In this document: positions 37,861 through 46,448 of the stretch, in pieces
Layout: each line of letters opens with the position of its first letter
Numbering within the stretch: position 1 is the first letter of the stretch
Assembly: GCA_963711725.1 (NCBI GenBank)
Contig: CAVQFO010000043.1
Location: forward strand, 124,001 to 188,000
From: CAVQFO01 sp963711725
GTDB taxonomy: Bacteria > Pseudomonadota > Gammaproteobacteria > Nitrococcales > Aquisalimonadaceae
DNA length: 64,000 nt
Direction: 5' to 3'
The notes under the pieces: model-generated
Told to the model about the DNA's origin: nothing
Database searches by the model: none
The model's input: the letters and a program-made list of their open reading frames with translations, nothing else
Made by a program: the position numbers and the translations under genes

Positions 37861-38069
37861 GTGACGACAACGAGCGCATCACGGACCTTGAATTCCGCCT
37901 GATGCATCAGGAAGCAGCGCTGGAGGAACTGACCCGGCAAAGCCTGGCCCAGGAAAGGACCATCAAGGCGCTGTCGGCCCGGATCGAGCAACTGACCAGT
38001 GCGCTCAGCGAGGTCCGCGAGAGGCTTCCCGCTTCATCCGCCGCCGACGAGCGGCCTCCTCACTACTGA
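37857..38069 (+). CDS. slyX: SlyX family protein
   Basis: The 70-residue product is a short coiled coil matching SlyX: ITDLEFRLMHQEAALEELT, then QSLAQERTIKALSARIEQL and the terminal PPHY motif. Function is unknown. It overlaps the YheS-like gene by 4 bases; yheS and slyX are also near neighbours in E. coli. Confidence 0.92.
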   Translation: MSDDNERITDLEFRLMHQEAALEELTRQSLAQERTIKALSARIEQLTSALSEVRERLPASSAADERPPHY

Positions 38070-38082
38070 GGCCACGACCCGT

Positions 38083-39363
38083 TCACTGCACCACGGACCG
38101 GATCTCAGGGTTCGAATCCAGTTCCGCCGCCGCGACCGCCTTGACGTCGATTCCATAATCCCGGGGATCCAGCACCCGGCGGATGGACCATTTCCGCCAA
38201 CTCGCGTCGCTATCGATCAAGCCCGCCAGATTGACCAGCCGGCGGTCCGTATAGGGCCTCCCGTCCGGATCGCGCACCAGGAGCACCAGCGGCTTGAGCC
38301 GGCGCTTGGGATCAGCGGAGAGCACAATCCCCAATGCGCCGGTGGTCAACTCCACCAGACTCCCGACCGGGTAGATGCCGATACAGCGGATAAACTCCTC
38401 CACCAGTTCCTGACCGAATGAATGCGGCGCAAGCTGGTACAGCAGCTTCAAACCTTCGTGGGCCGGAATACCGTGGTGGTAGCACCGCTCGCTGGTTATG
38501 GCGTCGTAGACGTCCGCGATGGCGGTAATGAGCACCGGAGTGGCGATATCGTTCCCGCCCAGGCCGTTGGGATAGCCATCGCCCCGCACGCGCTCATGAT
38601 GGAAGCGGATGATATCCAAGGCCATGGCCGGCATCCGGCCCGTGGCCTTCATGATTTCGTAGCCTTCCGAGGGATGGCGCTTCATGACCGCGAATTCCTC
38701 GCGGGTCAGTTTGCCGGGCTTGTTGAGGATCTCCGACGGCGTGCGCACCTTGCCCACGTCATGGAGAAGCGCACCCAGGCCCATCACCTCCAACTCCTCC
38801 CGGGGAAAACCCAGGTGGCGGCCAAAGGCAATGGTGAGGATGCACACGTTCATGCAGTGGATGGACGTGTATTCATCCTTGTTCTTCAGGTTGGTCAGCC
38901 ACAAAGAGGCATTGGCGTTATCGGAAATGGTGTCGACGAGATCGGAGACCACGTGGCGGGCCTCCTCGGTGTCGACGCTGGCACCCAGGCGCACATCTTC
39001 AAACGCGCGCGCCACCACCCGGCCGGCGCTCTCGCGCAGCCGGCTGGCCTTCTTCAAATGGGCGGGATAGAGGGCGGGATCCGCCTGGCCGGTGAGATCC
39101 GGCTCCGGCCCGCGCCGAATCACCCGGGCCCGGGCCTCTTGCCGGGGTGCCGAGGGGACGTATTCACGCTGGGGAATCGAGACTTCCGAGCGCTTGATGT
39201 CGACGTAGACGAAACGGCAATGATCCCGCAGGCGGCGGAGCTCGTCCTCTTCCTGGATCACGAACCCCTGGAACAGAAACGGCGTGCCCACCCAGGGGCG
39301 ATCGAGTTCCGCAACATACATCCCGATCGCAAGATCGGAGACGTCAACCTTTTGCCGAGACAT
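38083..39363 (-). CDS. HD-GYP cyclic-di-GMP phosphodiesterase with DUF3391 domain
   Basis: The 426-residue protein has an N-terminal DUF3391-type domain (VDVSDLAIGMYVAELDRPW) and an HD-GYP domain. The metal dyad HD is in LLHDVGKV, and the second motif reads HHERVRGDGYPNGL, a GYP-containing variant. HD-GYP enzymes linearise or fully hydrolyse c-di-GMP. ATG 39363 follows GAGGAG at short spacing. It lies between the two ABC-F genes, on the opposite strand. Confidence 0.93.
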   Translation of the reverse strand: MSRQKVDVSDLAIGMYVAELDRPWVGTPFLFQGFVIQEEDELRRLRDHCRFVYVDIKRSEVSIPQREYVPSAPRQEARARVIRRGPEPDLTGQADPALYPAHLKKASRLRESAGRVVARAFEDVRLGASVDTEEARHVVSDLVDTISDNANASLWLTNLKNKDEYTSIHCMNVCILTIAFGRHLGFPREELEVMGLGALLHDVGKVRTPSEILNKPGKLTREEFAVMKRHPSEGYEIMKATGRMPAMALDIIRFHHERVRGDGYPNGLGGNDIATPVLITAIADVYDAITSERCYHHGIPAHEGLKLLYQLAPHSFGQELVEEFIRCIGIYPVGSLVELTTGALGIVLSADPKRRLKPLVLLVRDPDGRPYTDRRLVNLAGLIDSDASWRKWSIRRVLDPRDYGIDVKAVAAAELDSNPEIRSVVQ

Positions 39364-39557
39364 GCTCTCCTCGTGCGCATCCCGGAGACCGCACATCGCG
39401 CCGGTCTCTGCGCATTGTCATTTCCTTGAATTGTAAACCCCTCGCGAGCTGAATGCATGAGCCAAAGGTAATACGCAAGACGAACGGTGGCAGTCAATGC
39501 CCTGCGGGGTAGAATAGCCGGCTCGAATCTCCATCCGATCCATGCCCCGGAGTCTCC

Positions 39558-41447
39558 GTGCTCATCCGCATTCAGGACCTCAGCCTCAGTTTCGGCGCCG
39601 CCCCTATCCTCGATCATGCCGAGCTTGCCCTCGAAGCCGGTGAGCGGGTCTGCCTGGTCGGGCGCAACGGCAGCGGCAAATCTTCGCTGTTGAAGGTAAT
39701 CAATGGCGAAATCCAGCCGGAGGCCGGGCGAATCGTACACTCCGGCGACGTAGTGGTCAGCCGCTTGCCCCAGGAGGTTCCCCGCGATCTCGAGGGCAGC
39801 GTGTATGACGTGGTGGCCGCCGGCGTGGGCGAACTCAGCGGGTTGATCGCCGAACACCACGAGATCGCTCAACGGTTGGCCGTGGATCCCGCTTCGGAAA
39901 CCCTGGCCTCGCGGCTGGAACAGACGCAAAGCCGGATCGAAGCGGCCGGCGGTTGGCAAATTCAGCAACAGGTGGAGTCGGTACTGAGTCGCCTGGAGTT
40001 GCCGCCGGACACACCTTTCCAATCCCTGTCGGGCGGCCTCAAACGCCGCGTTCTGCTAGGCCAATGCCTGGTCCGCGCGCCGGATCTGCTGTTGCTGGAC
40101 GAGCCCACCAACCACCTCGATATCGAGGCCATTCGCTGGCTGGAATCATTCCTCGCTGATTACCGCGGCACCCTCATTTTCATAACCCATGACCGGCGTT
40201 TCCTGCAGCGAGTGGCAACGCGGATCGTGGAACTGGATCGGGGCCGGCTTCACAGCTATCCGGGCGACTACGAACGGTATCTGGAAAAGAGGCAGGAACG
40301 CCTGCAAACCGAGGCCCGCCACAACGAACTCTTCGACAAGAAGCTGGCCCAGGAGGAAACCTGGATTCGGCAGGGCATCAAGGCGCGCCGCACTCGCAAC
40401 GAAGGGCGGGTGCGGGCGTTGAAGGCCCTGCGCGAGGAACGCCGGCAAAGGCGCGAGTTGACGGGCCGCGCGCAATTCGACATCCAGGCCGCGGAACGCT
40501 CGGGACGGCTGGTGATCGAAGCAGAGCGGATCAGCTACCGCCAGGGCGACCGCGACCTGGTCAAGGATCTCAGCGTCACGCTGCTCCGCGGCGACCGGCT
40601 GGGCATCGTCGGTCCCAACGGATGCGGCAAGACCACCTTGATCCGCCTCCTCCTGGGGGACCTCAAACCGCAGTCCGGCAGCGTGCGCCACGGCACCAAC
40701 CTCCAGATCGCCTACTTCGATCAAATGCGCGGCACACTGGACGAGAATGCCAGCGTAATGGACAACGTCGGCCAGGGCCGCGACGCGGTCATCATCAACG
40801 GGGAAAGCCGCAGCATCTATTCCTATCTGCAGGATTTCCTGTTCTCGCCGGAGCGGGTCAGAACACCCGTGAAGGCCTTGTCCGGAGGCGAACGCAACCG
40901 GGTGGTGCTGGCGCGGCTGTTCACCCTGCCCAGCAACCTGCTGGTACTGGACGAGCCCACCAACGACCTGGACGTGGAAACGCTCGAATTACTGGAAGCC
41001 CTGCTGGCGGCCTATGCCGGAACCATCATTCTTGTCAGCCACGACCGGGCCTTTCTGGACAACGTTGTTGCCGGCACCCTGGTTTTCGAAGGGGGCGGCC
41101 GAATCGACGAATACGTGGGCGGCTACGAGGATTACCTGCTGCAGCGGCCCGCGGCCCAGGAGCCGGCGCCACAACCCACCGCTGCAGGGAAGCCGGCGAA
41201 ACCCAAGCCCCGCCCGACGCCAAAGAAACTCAGTTACAAGGATCAGCGCGAACTCGATGCGCTTCCCGGACTCATAGAAGCGCTGGAAGCGGAGCACGCG
41301 GAACTGGCCGAGGCCATGGCCGATCCCGCATTTTTCAAACAGGACCAGGCGGAGATCACAAGCCACACCCAGCGACTGGAAGCAGTGGAGCGGGAACTGG
41401 CGGAAGCCTACAAGCGGTGGGAATCCCTGGAAGCCGTCCAATCGTAA
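39558..41447 (+). CDS. uup: ABC-F ATPase Uup
   Basis: The 629-residue protein has two ABC domains (Walker A GRNGSGKSS and GPNGCGKTT; signatures LSGGLKRRV and LSGGERNRV; Walker B LLLLDEPTNHLDIE and LLVLDEPTNDLDVE), the linker with RRTRNEGRVRALKALREER, and the Uup-type C-terminal coiled-coil DNA-binding domain (KKLSYKDQRELDALPGLIE). The pattern DEPTNDLDVETLELLE is typical of Uup. Uup affects transposon excision and ribosome function in E. coli (635 residues). Start codon is GTG 39558. No disruption is visible. Confidence 0.94.
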   Translation: MLIRIQDLSLSFGAAPILDHAELALEAGERVCLVGRNGSGKSSLLKVINGEIQPEAGRIVHSGDVVVSRLPQEVPRDLEGSVYDVVAAGVGELSGLIAEHHEIAQRLAVDPASETLASRLEQTQSRIEAAGGWQIQQQVESVLSRLELPPDTPFQSLSGGLKRRVLLGQCLVRAPDLLLLDEPTNHLDIEAIRWLESFLADYRGTLIFITHDRRFLQRVATRIVELDRGRLHSYPGDYERYLEKRQERLQTEARHNELFDKKLAQEETWIRQGIKARRTRNEGRVRALKALREERRQRRELTGRAQFDIQAAERSGRLVIEAERISYRQGDRDLVKDLSVTLLRGDRLGIVGPNGCGKTTLIRLLLGDLKPQSGSVRHGTNLQIAYFDQMRGTLDENASVMDNVGQGRDAVIINGESRSIYSYLQDFLFSPERVRTPVKALSGGERNRVVLARLFTLPSNLLVLDEPTNDLDVETLELLEALLAAYAGTIILVSHDRAFLDNVVAGTLVFEGGGRIDEYVGGYEDYLLQRPAAQEPAPQPTAAGKPAKPKPRPTPKKLSYKDQRELDALPGLIEALEAEHAELAEAMADPAFFKQDQAEITSHTQRLEAVERELAEAYKRWESLEAVQS

Positions 41448-41673
41448 GCAACCTCACATAAACTTTAACTATCACTTCCAATACATTGTTTTAACATCAT
41501 TTTAATGCTCCATTAATTCCTCATAAATCACTTTAGCAAACGCAGCCGATTCTAGGGACATCCCCGAGCCGGTCTCGTTTACCGCACCCCTTCCGAGCCC
41601 TTGAGCTCCCCTTCCCCGCCCCAATCCTCCTAGGCAGTTCGCCCCCAAGCCCGGCAGGAGGAATAAACGGAGC
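41448..41673 (+). promoter_or_regulatory. AT-rich leader and probable promoter region of the nuo operon
   Basis: These 226 bases between uup and nuoA are strikingly AT-rich on the left (41448-41540) against the GC-rich surroundings, which fits a promoter region for a large operon. I could not assign -35/-10 boxes with confidence. AGGAGGAATAAACGGAGC immediately upstream of GTG 41674 is the nuoA ribosome site. Confidence 0.6.
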
Positions 41674-42084
41674 GTGAATCCCACCGACGCACAATCCGCC
41701 CCCCTCTGGCCGTTCGTGGTCTACTCCCTCGCCGTTGTCGGCCTGGTGGTGGGAATACTCGCCCTCTCTCGCGTCCTTGGCGAGCGCCGTACCGGGCGCG
41801 GCCGGGACGAACCCTTCGAATCCGGGATTCTTCCCGTCGGCTTCGGCCGATTCCGCATCTCCGCACAGTTTTACGTAGTCGCCATGTTGTTCGTGATCTT
41901 CGACCTGGAGACCGTATTCGTCGTGGCCTGGGCCGTCAGCTTTCGCGATCTCGGCTGGCCCGGGTTTCTCGCCGCATCCGTATTCATCCTGATTCTGTTT
42001 GCCGCGCTGTATTACGAATGGCGGATGGGCGCCCTGGAATGGGCGCCGAAGGGCCGCCGCTTCGCAAGACGACAGGAGGCTTAA
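41674..42084 (+). CDS. nuoA: NADH-quinone oxidoreductase subunit A
   Basis: NuoA is a small membrane subunit of complex I. The 136-residue product has three membrane helices and the conserved loop EPFESGILPVG and the motif FYVVAMLFVIFDLETVF with the family's acidic pair. Start GTG 41674 follows an AGGAGGA ribosome site. It is first in the 13-gene nuo operon and ends 4 bases before nuoB. Confidence 0.95.
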   Translation: MNPTDAQSAPLWPFVVYSLAVVGLVVGILALSRVLGERRTGRGRDEPFESGILPVGFGRFRISAQFYVVAMLFVIFDLETVFVVAWAVSFRDLGWPGFLAASVFILILFAALYYEWRMGALEWAPKGRRFARRQEA

Positions 42085-42088
42085 GCCT

Positions 42089-42730
42089 ATGGAGTGGTCG
42101 CTGACGCGCGCCGACGCCGACCCGCAACCCCAGCCCGGAAGCTCCCGCTTCGAGCAGGCCGTGGAACGCAACATGCTCATGGCCAGACTCGACGACCTGG
42201 TGGGTTGGTGCCGGAAGTACTCCATCTGGCCGTTCAACTTCGGCCTGTCGTGCTGCTACGTGGAGATGGCCACCGCCTTCACCACGCCCCACGACATCGC
42301 CCGCTTCGGCTCCGAGGTCATGCGCGCAACTCCCCGGCAGGCCGACGTCATCGTCATCTCCGGGACAGTGTTCAAGAAGATGGCACCGGTACTGAGGAAA
42401 CTCTACGAACAGATGATGGAACCCCGCTGGGTGATCTCCATGGGATCCTGCTCCAATTCCGGCGGCATGTACGACATCTACAGCGTGGTCCAGGGCGTGG
42501 ACAGCTTCCTGCCGGTGGATGTCTACGTGCCCGGTTGCCCGCCGCGGCCGGATGCCCTGCTGGAAGGCCTGACCTTGCTCCAGGAACAGGTCCAGACCGA
42601 GAAGCGACCGCTGAGCTGGGTGGTCGGACAGGACGGCGTGAAACTGCGCAGCCCATTGCCCAGCAACCGCGACCAGAAGCGGGAAGAACGCATGAAGATG
42701 GAAGCCATCCGCCCTCCTGACGAAGTTTAG
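42089..42730 (+). CDS. nuoB: NADH-quinone oxidoreductase subunit B
   Basis: NuoB carries cluster N2, the last iron-sulphur centre before quinone. The 213-residue product shows the ligand cysteines in LSCCYVEMA, MGSCSNSGG and VPGCPPRPD. ATG 42089 follows AGGAGG. An upstream in-frame ATG (41999) lies inside nuoA and is not used. nuoCD starts 57 bases after the stop. Confidence 0.96.
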   Translation: MEWSLTRADADPQPQPGSSRFEQAVERNMLMARLDDLVGWCRKYSIWPFNFGLSCCYVEMATAFTTPHDIARFGSEVMRATPRQADVIVISGTVFKKMAPVLRKLYEQMMEPRWVISMGSCSNSGGMYDIYSVVQGVDSFLPVDVYVPGCPPRPDALLEGLTLLQEQVQTEKRPLSWVVGQDGVKLRSPLPSNRDQKREERMKMEAIRPPDEV

Positions 42731-42787
42731 CTCCAGGCCGGGCGGCCCGATCCGTCGCAACAACGCCACAACGAAGCAGAGCCATCG

Positions 42788-44544
42788 ATGCAGCCGATCA
42801 GCGAAGAATTGTCCAACGCATTTCCGGACTCCCATCTTGTGGGACAGGAGACCGTCGACGGCATCCCCACGCTGTGGCTGGCGCGCGGCGAGGTTCGCGA
42901 CGCACTGCGGTTTCTCAAGAGCCGGGTGAAACCGCCCTACGACATGCTCTACGACCTCAGCGCCATCGACGAGCGCGTTCGCAAATACCGCGACGGACAG
43001 CCGGACTCGGATTTCACCGTGGTCTATCACCTCCTGTCCGTGGGCCGGAACGAAGACCTCCGGCTCAAGGTTCCCCTGGGCGAGCGCGACCTCAGCTTGC
43101 CCACGGTCTCCGACATCTTTCCCAACGCCAACTGGTACGAACGGGAAGTCTGGGACCTGTTCGGCGTGGAGTTCGACGGCCATCCCCACCTGACCCGCCT
43201 GATCATGCCCCCCACCTGGGAGGGACATCCACTGCGCAAGGACCAGCCGGCGCGTGGCACGGAGATGGGGCCTTTACACCCTCGACGACGCCGACCAGGA
43301 CCGGGAACAGGCCGCCCTCCAGTTCCGCCCCGAGGACTGGGGCATGAAACGAGGCGACGACGGCACCGATTTCATGTTCCTCAACATGGGACCCAACCAC
43401 CCCAGTGCCCACGGCGTGTTCCGCATCGTGGTGCAGATCGACGGCGAGGAAATCGTCGACGCCGTGCCCGACATCGGCTACCACCACCGCGCCGCCGAGA
43501 AAATGGGCGAGCGCCAGTCCTGGCACACCTTCATCCCTTACACCGACCGCATCGACTATCTGGGCGGGGTCATGAACAACCTGCCCTACGTCATGGCCCT
43601 GGAGAAGCTGGCCGGCATCAAGGTGCCGGACCGGGTGAAGGTGGTCCGCGTCATGCTCTGCGAGCTGTTCCGGATCATGAGCCACCTGCTCTTCTACGGC
43701 ACCTTCGTCCAGGACTTGGGCGCCATGTCGCCGATCTTCTTCATGTTCGCGGACCGCCAGCGGATCTACGACATCATCGAGGCGATCTGCGGCTTTCGCA
43801 TGCACCCGGCCTGGTTCCGCATCGGCGGCCTGTCCCAGGACCTGCCCAAGGGCTGGGACCGTCTGGTGCGGGAATTCCTGGATTGGATGCCGTCGCGGCT
43901 GGACGAATACGACCAGCTGATGATGAAGAACCGCACCATCAAGATGCGTTCCAAGGACATTGGCGCCTACACCACCGAGGAAGCGCTGGACTGGGGCGTC
44001 ACCGGCCCCGGCCTGCGCGCCACGGGCCTCGAATGGGACTACCGCAAGGCCGCCCCTATTCCGGCTATGACCAGTTCGAGTTCGACATCCCCACGGCGCA
44101 CAACGGCGACTGCTACGACCGCTGCGCTGTGCGCGTGGAGGAGATGCGCCAGAGCCTGCGCATCATCCGCCAGTGCCTGGAGAACATGCCCGAGGGCGAG
44201 CACAAGGCGCGCCACCCCAAGACCACGCCGCCGCTCAAGCCCGACCACACCATGCACGACATCGAGACCCTGATTCACCACTTCCTCAACGTGAGCTGGG
44301 GGCCGGTGATGCCGGCGGGCGAGGTCTCGGCGGCGGTCGAGGCCACCAAGGGCGTGAACAGCTATTACCTGGTCTCGCGACGGCAGCACCAAGTCCTATC
44401 GCACGCGCATTCGCACGCCGTCGTTCCCGCATCTGCAGATGATCCCGCTAGATCAGCCGGGGGCACATGATCCCCGACCTGATCGCGATCCTCGGCAGTA
44501 TCGATTTCGTCATGGCCGACGTGGACCGCTGGAACCCATGCTGA
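42788..44544 (+). CDS. nuoCD: NADH-quinone oxidoreductase fused subunit C/D, several frameshifts
   Basis: The NuoC part (DMLYDLSAIDER ... NWYEREVWDLFGVEFDGHPHLTRLIMP) runs into NuoD (FMFLNMGPNHPSAHGVFRIV) as in fused NuoCD of Pseudomonas and enterobacteria. As written, the frame breaks: +1 near 43266-43270 (an extra G in GGGG, otherwise EMGLYTLDD), -1 near 44047-44054 (expected DYRKARPYSGYDQF), +1 near 44376 (expected LVSDGSTKSYR), +1 near 44449 (expected IPLISRGHMIPDLI). After DVDR, the usual last residue of NuoD, the sequence reads WNPC and then TGA; one extra G near 44531 would explain this. Conservation persists through all segments. NuoC/D form the quinone-side connecting fragment. Confidence 0.93.
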
Positions 44545-45004
44545 GCGAAGAAGAGAAACACGAAATCGAAGCCGAACTGGCTCACTACGAGGACCGCCAG
44601 GCGGTCAGCGTGGAGGCCTTGAAGGTCGTGCAGAACCACCGCGGCTGGGTGGACGACGAGGCCATGGCCGATGTCTCCGAGTTCCTCGACATGTCCATGG
44701 ACAACCTGGAAGGCGTCGCCACCTTCTACAACCTGATCTTCCGCCGCCCGGTGGGCCGGCACGTCATTCTGCTCTGCGACAGCGTGAGCTGCTGGATCTG
44801 CGGCTACGAAGCGCAATACCGCCGGCTCAGCGAACGGCTCGGCATCGCCTTCGGGCGAGACCACCGACGGACGACCGTTTCACCCTGCTGCCCACCGTCT
44901 GCCTGGGCGCCTGCGACAAGGCCCCGGTGATGATGATCGACCGCGAACTGCACGGCGACATCGGCGACCAGGACCTGGACAAGCTGCTGGAGCGATATCC
45001 ATGA
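44538..45004 (+). CDS. nuoE: NADH-quinone oxidoreductase subunit E, two frameshifts
   Basis: NuoE holds the 2Fe-2S cluster N1a. The start MLSEEEKHEIEAELAHYED and the body through GVATFYNLIFRRPVGRHVILLCDSVSC WICGYE are intact, with two of the four cluster cysteines. Two extra G residues (about 44854 and 44866) break the frame; correcting both gives FGETTDDDRFTLLPTVCLGACDKAP, which supplies the other two cysteines, and ends LLERYP with TGA overlapping nuoF (ATGA). Confidence 0.92.
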
Positions 45005-46294
45005 GCGCAGCCGAACGCCCATTGACCGCCAACATCCGGCCCGACCGCGAGCCGCTGGACCTCAAGGCCTATGAGAAGGCCGGCGGCTACCAGGGCCTGC
45101 GCAAGGCGCTCAAGGACGATGAGCCCCCAGGACATCATCAAGGAACTGGAGGACTCCGACCTGCGCGGCCGCGGCGGCGCCGGCTTTCCCACCGGCATGA
45201 AATGGAAGTTCCTGCCGGCAGTGGCGCGACGTCAAACGCAAATACCTGGTGGCCAACGCCGACGAGATGGAGCCGGGCACCTTCAAGGACCGCGTCCTGC
45301 TTGAAGGCGATCCGCACCAGATGATCGAGGCCATGATCGTCAGCGCCTACGCCATCGAGGCCCGCACCGCCTACATCTTCCTGCGCGGCGAATACGGCGT
45401 GGCCGCGAAGCCCTGCGCAAGGCCATCGACGAAGCCTACGAGGCCGGCTACCTGGGCGAGGACATCCTGGGCTCCGGCTTCAGCACTCGATCTGTATCTC
45501 CACACCAGCGCCGGGCGCTACATCTGCGGCGAGGAAACCGCCCTGATCAGCGCCCTGGAAGGCAAGCGCGCCCTGCCCCGGGCCAAGCCGCCGTTCCCCC
45601 AGCAAAGCGGGCTCTGGGGCCAGCCCACCGTGGTCAACAACGTCGAGACCCTGTGCAACGTGCCGCACATCGTCCGCAACGGCGCCGAGTGGTTCCGGGA
45701 TCTCGAGCCGCACCGACAACGGCGGCACCAAGCTCTACGGCGCCAGCGGCCGGGTCAACAAGCCCGGCTGGTGGGAGCTGCCCATGGGCACCCCGTTGCG
45801 TGAACTGCTGGAGGAACACGCCGGCGGCATGCAGGACGGCTACGGTTTTCGCGGTGTGCTGCCCGGCGGCGCTTCCACACCGCTGCTGGTGGACGAACAT
45901 CTGGACATGCCGCTGGACTTCGATTCCACCGGCGAGGCCGGCAGCCGGCTCGGGCACCGGCTCGCTGGTGGTGATCGACGACCAGACCTGCCCCGTGGCC
46001 CTGATGAAGAACCTGGAACACTTCTTCGCCCAGGAATCCTGCGGCTGGTGCACGCCCTGCCGCGACGGCCTGCCCTGGGTGGAAAAGCTGCTGGACGCCA
46101 TCGACCGCGGCCAGGGGCGCGCCGAGGACCTGGACGTCCTGTCCATGCACTGCGACTTCCTGGGCCCGGGCAAGACCTTCTGCGCCCACGCGCCGGGGGC
46201 GGTGGGACCGCTGGAGACGGCGCTGAAGTATTTCCGGGAGGATTTCGAACGCCACATTCACGAAGGCCGCTGCCCGTATGGTGGCGCGGAATGA
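45001..46294 (+). CDS. nuoF: NADH-quinone oxidoreductase subunit F, about six to seven frameshifts
   Basis: NuoF binds NADH, FMN and cluster N3. Segments in three frames together give a complete NuoF: the NADH/FMN motif GRGGAGFPTGMKW, YLVANADEMEPGTFKDR, ICGEETALISALEGKR, and the cluster-ligating ESCGWCTPCRDG with downstream CAHAPGAVGPLE. Breaks lie near 45120 (+1), 45228 (+1), 45408 (-1), 45484 (+1), 45704 (+1) and 45952 (+1). The pieces join without loss of conserved residues. ATG 45001 overlaps nuoE. A REPIN and 154 bases separate it from nuoG. Confidence 0.92.
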
Positions 46295-46334
46295 GGAGCG
46301 CGACCCATGCAAGCGTGGTTGTCGAACACGGACC

Positions 46335-46399
46335 ATTCGCGGTCGGCACGACCGCTCCTACGAGAGGACGGCTGTAGGAGCGGTCGTGCCGACCGCGAA
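46335..46399. repeat. REPIN hairpin between nuoF and nuoG
   Basis: Two REP copies face each other: ATTCGCGGTCGGCACGACCG onward at 46335-46360 and its inverse TGTAGGAGCGGTCGTGCCGA onward at 46373-46399, around a 12-base loop. The arms are complementary over 26 bases, so the transcript would form a very stable hairpin inside the nuo operon, 50 bases before the nuoG start. Confidence 0.92.
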
Positions 46400-46448
46400 C
46401 CGGCGCGCCCCACGGCAACCAATGCGGACCAATAGACGAGGAAACCCC

